The notes under the pieces were generated by a model, which saw only the letters and a list, made by a program, of their open reading frames with translations, made no database searches and was not told where the DNA came from. A DNA stretch of 64,000 nucleotides, taken from positions 62,001 to 126,000 of the forward strand of contig NZ_BDAZ01000029.1 of assembly GCF_001612725.1 (NCBI RefSeq), in the 5' to 3' direction. Within the stretch, counting starts at the first letter, position 1. Each line of letters opens with the position of its first letter. The position numbers and the translations under genes are program-made. This DNA is from Nocardia anaemiae NBRC 100462 (lineage in GTDB: Bacteria > Actinomycetota > Actinomycetes > Mycobacteriales > Mycobacteriaceae). This document shows, piece by piece, positions 48,550 to 57,051 of the stretch.

Positions 48550-50286
48550 TCAGGGCAGCGGCGCCGACCAGCGCAATACCGTGCCCCCCTCCTCGCCCCG
48601 CGTGACACTGAAGCTGCCGCCCGCCTGCTCGGCGCGGGTCGCCAGATTCGCCAATCCGCTCATCCGCTCGAAGTTGTCGGGGACGCCGACACCATCGTCG
48701 ACGATCTCGATGGTGACGTCGTCGCGCACCCGGAGCTGGACCGATACCGTCGTCGCCGACGCATGCCGCACCGCATTGCTCACCGCTTCGCGCAGCACCG
48801 CCTCGACATCCTCCGACAGCGGCGGCGCCAGCACCGAGACCGGTCCGGCCAGCCGAATCGAGGTGCGCAGCCCGCTGTCTCCGATCATGTCGGCGATGAT
48901 GCCGTGCAACCGCTTGCGCAGCGTCGGGGCATCCGCGGTGGTGCTGCTGTGCAGATCGAAGATCGAATGCCGGATCTCCTGCACGATCGACTGGACGTCC
49001 TGAATGGTCTCGGTGAGCCGAGATTTGACCTCGGGTAACTGGGCCCGCTGGGCGGTGCTCTGCAGCGAGAGACCGACCGCGAACAGGCGCTGGATCACGT
49101 GGTCGTGCAGGTCACGCGCGATCCGGTCGCGCTCGGAAAGCACATCGAGTTCGCGCATCCGCCGCTGGGTGGTCGCCTGCTGTAGGGCCAGGGCGGCCTG
49201 GTCGGAGAAGGCGGCCATCATCGACTGCCCGGCCTGGTCCAATGGCTGCGCACCCGGCGGTTGCACGGCGACGAGCACACCGATGACGGTGTCCTCGGCG
49301 CATAACGGTAGGACCAGCGCGGGCCCGAATTTCGATGGCTCATAGAAGTGCGGCCGGAAGCGCAGTTCATTCACCGCGACGACCTGGCCGGACCGGAAGG
49401 CTTCACCGGAATTCGATTCGTCCATCGGGATGCGCTCGCCGATCAGCTCCTCGGAACCGACGCCCGCGGCGGCGACCACCACGAGTTCGGTGACATCCTC
49501 GGCGGGGATATCGGGGTCCTCCCGGAGTGCGAGGAAGGTGCACGCGGAGTGGGTGAGCGTCAAAGCCCGGTCGGCGACCAGTTCGAGTGCGGTACCCGGT
49601 TCGCCGCCCGCGAGCAGTTCGGTGGCCACATCGCGGTTGGCTTCCAGCCATTGCTGGCGGATCCGGGATTGTTCGTAGAGGCGGGCGTTGGCGATGGCGA
49701 TGCCCGCGGCGGCGGCCAGCGCCTGCACCACGACCTCGTCGTCCTCGGTGAATTCCTGACCACCGGTCTTCTCGGTCAGGTACAGGTTGCCGAAGATCTC
49801 GTCGCGCACCTTCACCGGTACGCCGAGGAAGGTGTGCATCGGCGGGTGGTGGGCGGGAAAGCCGACCGATGAGGGATGCTTCGAAAGATCCGGCAGCCGA
49901 ATGGGTTTCGGTTGTTCGAAGAGCAGGCCGAGGACACCGTGACCGCGCGGCAGATCACCGATCATGACCCGGGTCCGGTCGTCGATGCCCTCGTACACGA
50001 ATTCGGCGAGCTCGTTGCTGGTCTTATCGGATTCGCGCACGCCGAGCGCGCCGTACTCGGAGTCGACCAGTTCGATGGCGGTGTGCACGATCGAGCGCAG
50101 CGTGTTGTCGAGGTCCAATCCCGCGGTGACCACGAGCATCGCCTCGATCAGCCGGTCCATCCGGTCGCGGACGACGACGATCTGGGCGATGCGATCTTGG
50201 ACCTCGCCGAGCAGTTCACGCAGCCGCAGCTGGGACAAAGTTTCCGTAACCGGCAGCTGGCCGGACACGGTCGACTTGTCTTCCAT
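48550..50286 (-). CDS. devS: DosS/DevS-type GAF-domain sensor histidine kinase
   Basis: 578 residues: GAF-A (~45-205), GAF-B (~215-375), a HisKA_3 dimerisation helix and an HATPase. The phosphorylated His394 is in RDLHDHVIQRLFAVGLSLQ and the ATP lid in DDGVGVPDNFERMSGLANLATRAEQAGG. In mycobacterial DosS, GAF-A binds haem through His149 and senses oxygen, NO and CO; here His146/His147 in GFPAHHPPMHTFLGVPV fall at that place, so haem sensing is likely. It lies 32 bp after dosR in the same transcript, matching the usual kinase-after-regulator order. Confidence 0.94.
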   Translation of the reverse strand: MEDKSTVSGQLPVTETLSQLRLRELLGEVQDRIAQIVVVRDRMDRLIEAMLVVTAGLDLDNTLRSIVHTAIELVDSEYGALGVRESDKTSNELAEFVYEGIDDRTRVMIGDLPRGHGVLGLLFEQPKPIRLPDLSKHPSSVGFPAHHPPMHTFLGVPVKVRDEIFGNLYLTEKTGGQEFTEDDEVVVQALAAAAGIAIANARLYEQSRIRQQWLEANRDVATELLAGGEPGTALELVADRALTLTHSACTFLALREDPDIPAEDVTELVVVAAAGVGSEELIGERIPMDESNSGEAFRSGQVVAVNELRFRPHFYEPSKFGPALVLPLCAEDTVIGVLVAVQPPGAQPLDQAGQSMMAAFSDQAALALQQATTQRRMRELDVLSERDRIARDLHDHVIQRLFAVGLSLQSTAQRAQLPEVKSRLTETIQDVQSIVQEIRHSIFDLHSSTTADAPTLRKRLHGIIADMIGDSGLRTSIRLAGPVSVLAPPLSEDVEAVLREAVSNAVRHASATTVSVQLRVRDDVTIEIVDDGVGVPDNFERMSGLANLATRAEQAGGSFSVTRGEEGGTVLRWSAPLP

Positions 50287-50318
50287 ACTGAGTATTCTGC
50301 TCCGAAACTGCAGGTGGG

Positions 50319-50969
50319 TTACTCCGGTTTCCGCGTCGGCGGCTCGAGTTTCGAGGCCAGCACCGCGGCCTGAGTGCGGCGTTCGACGCCGAGTTTGGTC
50401 AGCAGCCGGGAGACATAGTTCTTCACGGTCTTCTCCGCCAGGAACATCCGATCCCCGATCTGCCGATTGGTCAGTCCCTCGCCGAGCAGCTTCAGCAGGG
50501 TCCGTTCCTGTTCGGTGAGACCGGCCAGCGGCCCGGTCTTGGCCGCGGCCTCCGCACGCAGCTTCGCCATCAGCGCCGCGGCCGCGCGATTGTCCAGCAG
50601 CGACTTACCCGCGCCGACCTCGCGAATGGCCTCGATCAGCTCCATGGTGTCGATGTCCTTGACCACATATCCGCTGGCACCGGCCAGGATGGCATCGAGC
50701 ATGGCCTGCTCGTCGGTGAACGAGGTGAGTATCAGACAGCGCAGCTCGGGATGCTGATCCAGCAGTTCACGGCACAGTTCGATGCCATTGCCGTCGGGCA
50801 GACGCACATCGAGCACCACGACCTGCGGCCGGAGCGCGGGTATGCGCGCCAAGGCCTGCGAAACCGTGCCCGCTTCGCCGACGACCTCGAGATCGGGCTC
50901 GGACTCGATCAGATCCTTCACGCCACGACGCACGATCTGATGGTCATCGACCAAGAACACGCTGGTCAT
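50319..50969 (-). CDS. devR: DosR/DevR-type LuxR-family response regulator
   Basis: 216 residues. Receiver domain with acidic pocket residues Asp8/Asp9 and the phosphorylated Asp54 (VVLDVRLPDG), and Lys104-like VVKDID. The C-terminal LuxR HTH (LTEQERTLLKLLGEGLTNRQIGDRMFLAEKTVKNYVSRLLTKLGVERRTQAAV) is nearly that of mycobacterial DosR. It should be activated by the adjacent DosS under low oxygen or NO and bind GGGAC-N4-GTCCC-like boxes. One such near-match lies at 51047-51060 in its own upstream region and another at 53242-53255. Confidence 0.95.
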   Translation of the reverse strand: MTSVFLVDDHQIVRRGVKDLIESEPDLEVVGEAGTVSQALARIPALRPQVVVLDVRLPDGNGIELCRELLDQHPELRCLILTSFTDEQAMLDAILAGASGYVVKDIDTMELIEAIREVGAGKSLLDNRAAAALMAKLRAEAAAKTGPLAGLTEQERTLLKLLGEGLTNRQIGDRMFLAEKTVKNYVSRLLTKLGVERRTQAAVLASKLEPPTRKPE

Positions 50970-51046
50970 CCCGAATCACCTCGCTCGATTGATTTCGACC
51001 CTACTGAGCGAGCGGACGCGGCGTGCCGGAGATCGACCCCGGTTTG

Positions 51047-51060
51047 GTGACAAAAGTCCC
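51047..51060. promoter_or_regulatory. DosR-box-like site between dosR and the first Acg nitroreductase
   Basis: GTGAC-AAAA-GTCCC matches the DosR core GGGAC-N4-GTCCC at 9 of 10 arm bases, and a TTTG flank agrees with the longer consensus. It lies 131 bp upstream of the rightward Acg gene and 78 bp upstream of leftward dosR, so it could serve both. Confidence 0.6.
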
Positions 51061-51190
51061 TTGCTCCGTCGAGTTCGGCCCCCAGGCGGCTGATGATATC
51101 CGTCCGAAGTCCCGCGAGGAGGGGGCGTCCTGCTCTAACCAGCGATAGCGCCGCGGTGGCAGCGTGAATCGGGATGGAGGAAAGGACACC

Positions 51191-52060
51191 ATGGATCACG
51201 GATGGCCCGATGATCACACCGTGCGGGTGGCGCTTGCGCTCGCGGTGCGGGCGCCGTCGGTACACAACACCCAACCGTGGCGATGGCGGATCGGCGAGCA
51301 CGCCGTGCAGCTGTATCTGGATCCCGCGCGGGCGCTGCCCGCCACCGATCCGGATCAACGTGACATGGTGTTGAGTTGTGGTGCGGCACTGCATCATCTG
51401 CGGGTCGCCTTCGCCGCACTCGGCTGGTCGGCGGTGGTGCATCGGCTGCCGAACCCGGCCGAATCGAACCACCTGGCATCGATCGAACTGGTGCGGCATC
51501 GGCCCAATCCGCAAGATATCGCGCTGAGTGCCGCGATCACCCGCAGAAAGACCGATCGTCGGCATTTCAGCTCGAGGCCGGTGCCGCCAGGGTATTCAGT
51601 GCTGCTCCACGAACGCGCCGCGACGCTGGGGGCGGCTGTGCGGCAGGTGACCGGCCGGTCACGGGACTGCTTGATCGATACGCTGCGGGTCGCGGCCGAG
51701 CACCATGCGGGAGTGTTCGCCGACCCGCGGTTGGTCGAGGAGGCGGACGAACCCGATTTCGCCGAACTGCTGGTGCTCGCCACCGCGGGCGACGATCGAG
51801 GCTCGCGACTGTGCGCGGGTGAGGCATTGAGCGCGGTGCTGCTCACGGCCACCAATGTCGGCCTGGCCACCTGTGTGTTGACCGAACCGCTCGAGATCCC
51901 GGCGCTGCGTCATCGGGTCCGGGCCGGGGTCCTCGACGATAACCGGTATCCGCAGGCCTTGATCAGGATCGGTTGGGCGCCGACGAGCTCCGAGCAGCTG
52001 CCCATGACACCGCGTCGGTCGGTCGAGGACGACCGGATCCCTTCGAAACCGCCGAGATAG
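51191..52060 (+). CDS. Acg-family (Rv3131-type) nitroreductase-like protein
   Basis: 289 residues from ATG 51191 (AAAGGA four bases upstream; GTG 51164 is possible). It opens with APSVHNTQPWRWRI, the Acg/nitroreductase flavin-binding segment, followed by SCGAALHHLRVAFAALGW and ITRRKTDRRHFSSRPVP. Acg-family members are FMN-binding but have lost normal nitroreductase activity and are thought to sequester flavin during dormancy. In mycobacteria Rv3131 lies next to dosRS and is strongly DosR-induced. The gene is divergent from dosR and convergent with a second Acg gene. Confidence 0.92.
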   Translation: MDHGWPDDHTVRVALALAVRAPSVHNTQPWRWRIGEHAVQLYLDPARALPATDPDQRDMVLSCGAALHHLRVAFAALGWSAVVHRLPNPAESNHLASIELVRHRPNPQDIALSAAITRRKTDRRHFSSRPVPPGYSVLLHERAATLGAAVRQVTGRSRDCLIDTLRVAAEHHAGVFADPRLVEEADEPDFAELLVLATAGDDRGSRLCAGEALSAVLLTATNVGLATCVLTEPLEIPALRHRVRAGVLDDNRYPQALIRIGWAPTSSEQLPMTPRRSVEDDRIPSKPPR

Positions 52061-52069
52061 CGGCACACT

Positions 52070-52100
52070 GAACGGCCGGGAGCTACCGCCCCGGCCGTTC
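52070..52100. terminator. Bidirectional terminator between the two Acg genes
   Basis: GAACGGCCGGG (52070-52080) is an exact reverse complement of 52090-52100, with a 9-nt loop. It lies in the 44-bp gap between the two convergent Acg genes. Confidence 0.75.
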
Positions 52101-52104
52101 GGGC

Positions 52105-53106
52105 TCATTGCCGGATTGTCAGGATGTCGGCGAGTGGGCGGCGCGGCGTAGGTGGGGTTTCGGGTTCGTCGTCGGGTGCGGTGCCTACCCGGATGACCAC
52201 CTGCGGGGTGCCGGGATGGGGTAGCATACCCGCGATAACCATTCGGGCCGAAGGCATTTCGGTGATGTGGGTCATCGAGCAACTGGCCAGGCCCGCCGTC
52301 GTGCATTCCAGCAGCAGAGCGGAAAGCGCTTCGCCGGTGTGCAGCCATGCGCTGACCGATTCGCGCGGCGAACTGAGCACCAACAGTCGCGCCTGGTCCT
52401 CGAGATCACCGCGACGCGACGAATGCGGCGCCGCCGGGAAGGCGCGGCCGACATCGACGCGGGCGAATTCGGCATCGGAGACCAGAGCCTCGCGCGGAAC
52501 GCCTTCCGGATCGCCGGAATGCCCAGCCCACCAATGCAATTCGCTTTGGTATTCGATGTCGTGGCGGCGCAGCGCAGTGGCATGGTCGGAAGCGACCGCG
52601 AACTTGGAGCGCGCGCTTTCGTGGAGGAGATCGAGGTCGAGGTCGTGCGGTGTCACCAGCATCCGTCCGGCGTGCAGCAGCTGCGCCATGCCGGTCGGTG
52701 CGAGCAGCGGCAGTCGGTCGGTACGTCGCCGCTCGATGGCGCGGGCGCGGGCCAGCACGCCGGTCGGCGGCTCGGGCCAGGGCCGGAATTCGATAACCGC
52801 CAGATAGTCGGGGCGGCCGGTATCGGGCAGCCGGGTGGTATCGGTGTGCCAGCCCTTGGCCGCGAATACGGTCCGCACATGGTGCAGCATCGCGCCGCAG
52901 CTGATAACCAGTTGCCTACCCAGTGGGTCCGCCGAGGTCAGGAGGCGGTCGTTGTCGCGGTACAGGTGCAGCCGGGTGCCGTCGAATACCCAGCGCCACG
53001 GCTGGGTGTTGTGCAACGACGGCGCACGGCAGGCCGAACGCATGGCCGCCACCACCGTGGAATGGTCCGGCACGGAACGTACGCGGGTGAGGCTGGTATC
53101 GGTCAT
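52105..53106 (-). CDS. Acg-family nitroreductase-like protein, second copy
   Basis: 333 residues from ATG 53106. APSLHNTQPWRWVFDG is the Acg flavin segment, then SCGAMLHHVRTVFAAKGW, ERRRTDRLPLLAP and a C-terminal GEALSALLLECTTAGLASCSMTHITE. It is a paralogue of the gene at 51191 but clearly diverged (about 44 residues longer), matching the Rv2032-type branch. GAGGG overlaps the ATG region. A GGGAC-N4-GTCCC box lies 136 bp upstream, so DosR control is expected. Confidence 0.92.
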   Translation of the reverse strand: MTDTSLTRVRSVPDHSTVVAAMRSACRAPSLHNTQPWRWVFDGTRLHLYRDNDRLLTSADPLGRQLVISCGAMLHHVRTVFAAKGWHTDTTRLPDTGRPDYLAVIEFRPWPEPPTGVLARARAIERRRTDRLPLLAPTGMAQLLHAGRMLVTPHDLDLDLLHESARSKFAVASDHATALRRHDIEYQSELHWWAGHSGDPEGVPREALVSDAEFARVDVGRAFPAAPHSSRRGDLEDQARLLVLSSPRESVSAWLHTGEALSALLLECTTAGLASCSMTHITEMPSARMVIAGMLPHPGTPQVVIRVGTAPDDEPETPPTPRRPLADILTIRQ

Positions 53107-53530
53107 ACCCTCGACTCTCGTCGGGCGATGGGCCGGTCGATACAGGCCTTGCGCCTGTTCTCGAAGGTCGATGGTCACCCGTGGACTCGGACTGATCACA
53201 CCGCGGACGGATACCCGATTCGCCGGTTGACAGCATCTGCCGGGACCAATGTCCCCGGATCCAGGGCATCCCGGCTCTGTCTACTCCCGTGCCCGTCGGG
53301 GACAGTTGAATGCGAACCGGCCACCGAGGTTCGGCAGAAGTGAGGCGGCACGAGCGGTCAACCGCGGGAGCGGATCATGGTGAGCGATTCGACTCGCCGG
53401 TGCCGTGCAGGCAGCGGACGAGTCGGGTGTGGCGACGACCATACCGTGATCCGACCGACGAATTAGGCCCTCGCCGCCATCCGCTTCGTCGATGACGCGG
53501 TGGCCGGTTCGATTCTCGTGCACGCGGCGA
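53107..53530. other. Intergenic region upstream of the second Acg gene
   Basis: Holds the DosR-box-like palindrome at 53242-53255. An 80-codon leftward open frame (53281-53523) has no ribosome-binding site, no recognisable domain and no coding-like composition; I do not annotate it as a gene. Nothing else seen. Confidence 0.5.
53242..53255. promoter_or_regulatory. DosR-box-like palindrome upstream of the second Acg gene
   Basis: GGGAC-CAAT-GTCCC matches all ten arm bases of the DosR core, and CC/CGG flanks extend the symmetry. It lies 136 bp upstream of ATG 53106. This is the best DosR site in the window. Confidence 0.75.
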
Positions 53531-54358
53531 TTACTGCGCGCGGAGCACCATGATGCCCGGAATCGTGCGCAGGTAGTCGGCGAAGGGGGAGTCGACCACC
53601 TTGTTATCGGCGGCGAGTGAGGATGCGTTGCGGAAGACCGGGCCGCTCGGTGTCATGACGAAGATGCCGACGTGGGTGACATCGAGTCCCGGCTGGTCGG
53701 CGTACGCGCCGATGTAGTCGCCGGTGCGGAGTCCACCGATGACGCCCTGGTCCACAGCGGCGCTCGGGATGTAGGTGATAGCGCGATCGACCACCGGCAG
53801 GCCCGGAAGATACGTCCCGCCATCGGCTTTCGCGTTGAGGTGTTTGGTGACGGCCACCGCGGCCGGGCTCAGCGTGCCGGTGATGTCGGTGGCCGCGCTG
53901 CGCGCGGTATGCGACCAATCGCTGAAGAAGTGCTTGCGCTGGCGGAACTCGACGCGGCTGTCGGTGTAGCGGGTCGCGATCAGATTCGCCACGAACTGAT
54001 CCTGATCGGTGGACCTGCTGAGGGCTTCGACATAGTCGAGGTAGGTGAAGCAGTCCACCCGCCGCAGGTCGATGACCAACTGCTCGGGCTGGTCCGCCGA
54101 GCCGATGAGCATATCCGCGCCGTACGGCGTGCCGAGCAGCCGAGCCGACAGCCGATCGATCAGCTCGCCCTTGCTCGCACCCGGTGCGGCGGCCCGCACT
54201 GCCAGCAACTCATCGATCTTCCCGGTCGTGACGTCATCGGTGATCGGTGCGCCGAACGCGGCGGGCACGGTCGGTAGGGCAAGGCCGAGGAGCGCCGAGA
54301 TGACGAACAGTACCCGGGCGATGCTGCGCAAAAGGCCTCCAGCAGGGTGAACGGTCAT
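53531..54358 (-). CDS. DUF1460 (N-acetylmuramoyl-L-alanine amidase-like) secreted protein
   Basis: 275 residues from ATG 54358. A signal peptide (RSIARVLFVISALLGLALPTVPAAFG) ends near residue 37. The DUF1460 core contains the catalytic cysteine Cys103 in VDCFTYLDYVEAL and a later His in GLDVTHVGIFV. The fold is NlpC/P60-like, suggesting cleavage of peptidoglycan peptides or amidase chemistry at the cell surface. The N-terminal ATG is chosen because the longer frame to 54493 lacks a signal sequence at its end. Nothing nearby suggests a specific partner. Confidence 0.88.
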   Translation of the reverse strand: MTVHPAGGLLRSIARVLFVISALLGLALPTVPAAFGAPITDDVTTGKIDELLAVRAAAPGASKGELIDRLSARLLGTPYGADMLIGSADQPEQLVIDLRRVDCFTYLDYVEALSRSTDQDQFVANLIATRYTDSRVEFRQRKHFFSDWSHTARSAATDITGTLSPAAVAVTKHLNAKADGGTYLPGLPVVDRAITYIPSAAVDQGVIGGLRTGDYIGAYADQPGLDVTHVGIFVMTPSGPVFRNASSLAADNKVVDSPFADYLRTIPGIMVLRAQ

Positions 54359-55053
54359 TGCTGCCACGGTAGTCCGAGTCCGGTGCGCTACGGCCGCCGA
54401 ACTCGAAAACGGCACGGCGGCTGCATGATCCGCCGGGGATCTCGTCATGAGCCCTGGATTCCGAGTCGAACAGTTTGGACACGGGATGATCACGATGTTG
54501 CCGTTTCGTTATCTCCGAGCCCTTCTTGTCGACGCATATTGCCTGGTTGAGCACGATTCGACCGGACTTACATCTGCAAGTGTGCGGTGGCGTCCGGAAG
54601 CCGTCGTACTCGGCGCGACGATTCCCCGCGAGTGTGGCAGGCTCTGTAACCGAGGCCGGGGTGCAGAGGTTTCGACTCGCACAACGGTCGGCGTAACCAC
54701 GGGAGACCCCAGCTACGGCTGGGGTCTTCGTGTGTCTGCGGCCTGCTTGTCATCGACATGGCGGATCAATGTCGATTCCGCACTGATGTGAGCCCAGTAA
54801 CGATATCTGTTAAGCACCAGTTACCCACGTAAAAGTTCGTTACGGCCGACCTGCTGCGTTTGTGACGCCAGAACCTCCGTGTAACGATACTTTCAATCGC
54901 GAACGAACAAATCATCCCGAAGTGTTCATCCACGGCAGATACGGTTCCCATCGTCGCACCGGATATGTCTCCTTCGGTGTGTTCGTATGCGGGTGGAATC
55001 GCCGTTTGTGGCTGTCTTGCGCATGTCTGCGCGAAAAATGAGGAATGGTGCAC
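54359..55053. other. Gene-poor stretch with one very stable hairpin
   Basis: About 690 bp without a convincing protein gene; the open frames here lack ribosome-binding sites and domain-like sequence. The clearest structure is the hairpin at 54704-54727. A/T-richer sequence near 54780-54850 and 54880-54920 may be promoter for the membrane-protein gene. A small RNA ending at the hairpin is possible. Confidence 0.4.
54704..54727 (+). terminator. Perfect 10-bp hairpin with UACG tetraloop
   Basis: AGACCCCAGC and GCTGGGGTCT pair exactly around TACG, a UNCG-type tetraloop, giving an exceptionally stable stem. It is not directly behind an annotated gene: the nearest upstream plus-strand stop is thousands of bases away. 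It could end a small RNA starting around 54600, or be a bidirectional terminator. The tail (TCGTGTGTCTG) is only weakly U-rich. Confidence 0.45.
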
Positions 55054-55683
55054 GTGAGTGAGTTCTGGAGTCCGAGTACGTCGGCAGCTTTGGTCAGCGT
55101 CGGCATCTCACTGTATGGAGTAGTCGCATATCTGGTCGGAATTCTGGACGGCGGCACGCGACCGCGGATGGCGTCCTGGGTGGCCTGGTGTACCGCCAAT
55201 ACCGTATTCGCGGTGGTCGCATATATGGCGGGCGCATATCTCGCCGCCGGTATCAATGCCGCGTCGGCGAGTATGAACGTCGCGGTGATAGCTCTCGGTC
55301 TGAGCCGCGGGGTGAGTCTGCGGCCGGGGGACAATATCGATTGGGCATGTCTGCTCTCCTCCACTGCATGTGTGCTGGTCACAGTGGAAATTTCGGATAA
55401 GACCTTCGGCGCGGTGGTGGCCATCTGTGCCAACCTCATAGCCACGATTCCGACGCTGCGGCACGCCTGGTCGAAGCCTCAGGAAGAAACCTGGCAAATG
55501 TTCGCCGCGAATGCCTTCGCCGGTGCGCTCGGTGTGCTGGGAGTGCTATTGGCAAGTGGATATCAATTCGCCACCCTCGCGGGCCCGCTGATTACCGCAA
55601 TCGGCAATATTACTTTGGTGTCGCTCACCATCGGTCGTGGTCGAATCGCGGAAGAAGAACCCGTGCCAGTGAGAGTTGGTTAG
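55054..55683 (+). CDS. PQ-loop/SemiSWEET-like membrane protein
   Basis: About 209 residues with seven hydrophobic helices. The pattern is internally repeated: LVGILDGGTRPRMASWVAWCTANTVFAVVAYMAGA early and TIPTLRHAWSKPQEETWQMFAANAFAGALGVLGV late, resembling the two triple-helix bundles of SWEET/PQ-loop carriers, though the exact PQ motif is absent in the first half (the second has KPQ). Such proteins move sugars, amino acids or metals. GTG 55054 is chosen because AGGA at 55041-55044 is 9 bases upstream; ATG 55045 directly abuts it. A small gene follows 5 bp later. Confidence 0.75.
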   Translation: MSEFWSPSTSAALVSVGISLYGVVAYLVGILDGGTRPRMASWVAWCTANTVFAVVAYMAGAYLAAGINAASASMNVAVIALGLSRGVSLRPGDNIDWACLLSSTACVLVTVEISDKTFGAVVAICANLIATIPTLRHAWSKPQEETWQMFAANAFAGALGVLGVLLASGYQFATLAGPLITAIGNITLVSLTIGRGRIAEEEPVPVRVG

Positions 55684-55688
55684 CTGAA

Positions 55689-55922
55689 ATGCGATCGATA
55701 ATCTCCAATATCGGCGACTGTTTCACCGACCCCGGTGAATTGACCCCGGGACAGGCACGGCGTGCGATGGCCATCCACAATATCTGTTCGCCGAGCTGCC
55801 GTATCCTGCAGCAAGCCAAACGTACTCTCGACGGCGCACTGGTATCGACAGAGGGATCGCCTGCGCAATATTCCGTCGAATTGATCGGATACGGCGAAGT
55901 CTCCACCGGATATCTACGCTGA
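55689..55922 (+). CDS. Small protein of unknown function (77 aa)
   Basis: Starts 5 bp after the PQ-loop-like gene, same strand, and ends 9 bp inside the convergent ABC ATPase gene, a common arrangement for real genes. The product has three cysteines (DCFTDPGE and ICSPSCRIL) and is otherwise mixed in character; no domain recognised. It could be a partner of the upstream membrane protein. The ribosome-binding site is weak, so I rate it only as likely. Confidence 0.5.
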   Translation: MRSIISNIGDCFTDPGELTPGQARRAMAIHNICSPSCRILQQAKRTLDGALVSTEGSPAQYSVELIGYGEVSTGYLR

Positions 55923-57005
55923 GTCCGCCAGCAATAACCCGGTTTCCGGGTCGTACCAGCGGCACGCCTGCGCTGGCAGGTGCAGGTTCAGCGCATCGCC
56001 CTGGTCGGCCCGGAAGCCGGGCCGCGTCTGAATCTTGACGGTCTGTCCGCTGACATCGGTGGTCAGCAGGGTGGACGAGCCGAGCGGCTCCAGCACCTGG
56101 AGTTCGGCGCGCACCCAATCGGCGCCTGCCTCGTCGCCGACGACAATGGCCTCGGGTCGGATGCCGAGATCGAGCTTCTTTCCGTTGAACGATGCGAGCG
56201 CGGCGGGCACCGGCAGGGACTGGCCGCCGAGGTCGATATGCGGTCCGGCCGCGCCGGTGTCGACGATTCCGGTGAGGAAGTTCATCGGTGGGCTGCCGAG
56301 GAAGCCACCGACGAATTCGGTCGCCGGACCGTCGTAAACCGCTGTCGGCGAACCACTTTGGACGATCACCCCATCGCACATGACCGCGACGCGATCGCCG
56401 AGCGACAGCGCCTCGACCTGGTCGTGGGTGACATAGATCGTGGTGGTGCCGAGCTCGCCGACCAGCTTCTTCAACTCGGCGCGAAACGAAAGCCGTAGCA
56501 GCGCATCCAGATTGGATAGCGGCTCGTCCATGAGCAGCACATCGGCGTCCATAACGATCGCGCGCGCCACCGCGACGCGCTGGCGCTGGCCGCCGGACAA
56601 CTTCGCCGGGTACCGATCCAGGTACGGTGTGAGCTGCAGCAGATCCGCGGCCCATGCGACCTTGCGCCGGATCTCCTCGGCGGGCACACCGTGCACCCGC
56701 AGGCCGAAGCCGATATTGTCGGCGACCTTCTTATTGGGGAAGACGGCATAGGACTGGAACACCATCGACAGGTTGCGCCGCCGTGGTTCCAGATAGGTGA
56801 CATCCTTGCCGCCGATCACGATCTGCCCTGCATCCGGCAGTTCCAGCCCGGCGATCATGCGCAGCAGCGTCGTCTTACCGCAGCCGGACGGCCCGAGCAG
56901 CACCATGAATTCGCCGTCGGCGACCTCGAGCGAGACCCGGTCGGTGGCGCGTGTCGTGCCGCCGGGATAGGTCTTCACCAGGTCCCGCAGAATCACTTCG
57001 GCCAT
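55914..57005 (-). CDS. ABC transporter ATPase, MalK/UgpC-like
   Basis: 363 residues. Walker A GPSGCGKT at 38-45, signature LSGGQRQRVAVARA, Walker B VLLMDEPLSNLDALL, H-loop TIYVTHDQVEAL. A C-terminal TOBE/OB-type regulatory region (LGIRPEAIVVGDEAGADWVRAELQVLE) typical of carbohydrate importers. It energises the permease pair encoded upstream in the same operon (57052-58748). The stop is overlapped by 9 bp by a convergent small gene. Confidence 0.94.
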   Translation of the reverse strand: MAEVILRDLVKTYPGGTTRATDRVSLEVADGEFMVLLGPSGCGKTTLLRMIAGLELPDAGQIVIGGKDVTYLEPRRRNLSMVFQSYAVFPNKKVADNIGFGLRVHGVPAEEIRRKVAWAADLLQLTPYLDRYPAKLSGGQRQRVAVARAIVMDADVLLMDEPLSNLDALLRLSFRAELKKLVGELGTTTIYVTHDQVEALSLGDRVAVMCDGVIVQSGSPTAVYDGPATEFVGGFLGSPPMNFLTGIVDTGAAGPHIDLGGQSLPVPAALASFNGKKLDLGIRPEAIVVGDEAGADWVRAELQVLEPLGSSTLLTTDVSGQTVKIQTRPGFRADQGDALNLHLPAQACRWYDPETGLLLADSA

Positions 57006-57051
57006 ATGCCGTACACCTCTGTCATCCCGAGCTGTGTCATCCCAAGCAGTG

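Noticed and set aside
53281..53523. Small leftward gene of 80 codons
   Set aside because: No ribosome-binding site, no recognisable sequence, and it lies just upstream of a regulatory site.
54447..54791. 114-codon rightward open frame
   Set aside because: Covers the stable hairpin at 54704-54727, lacks a ribosome-binding site and shows no domain.
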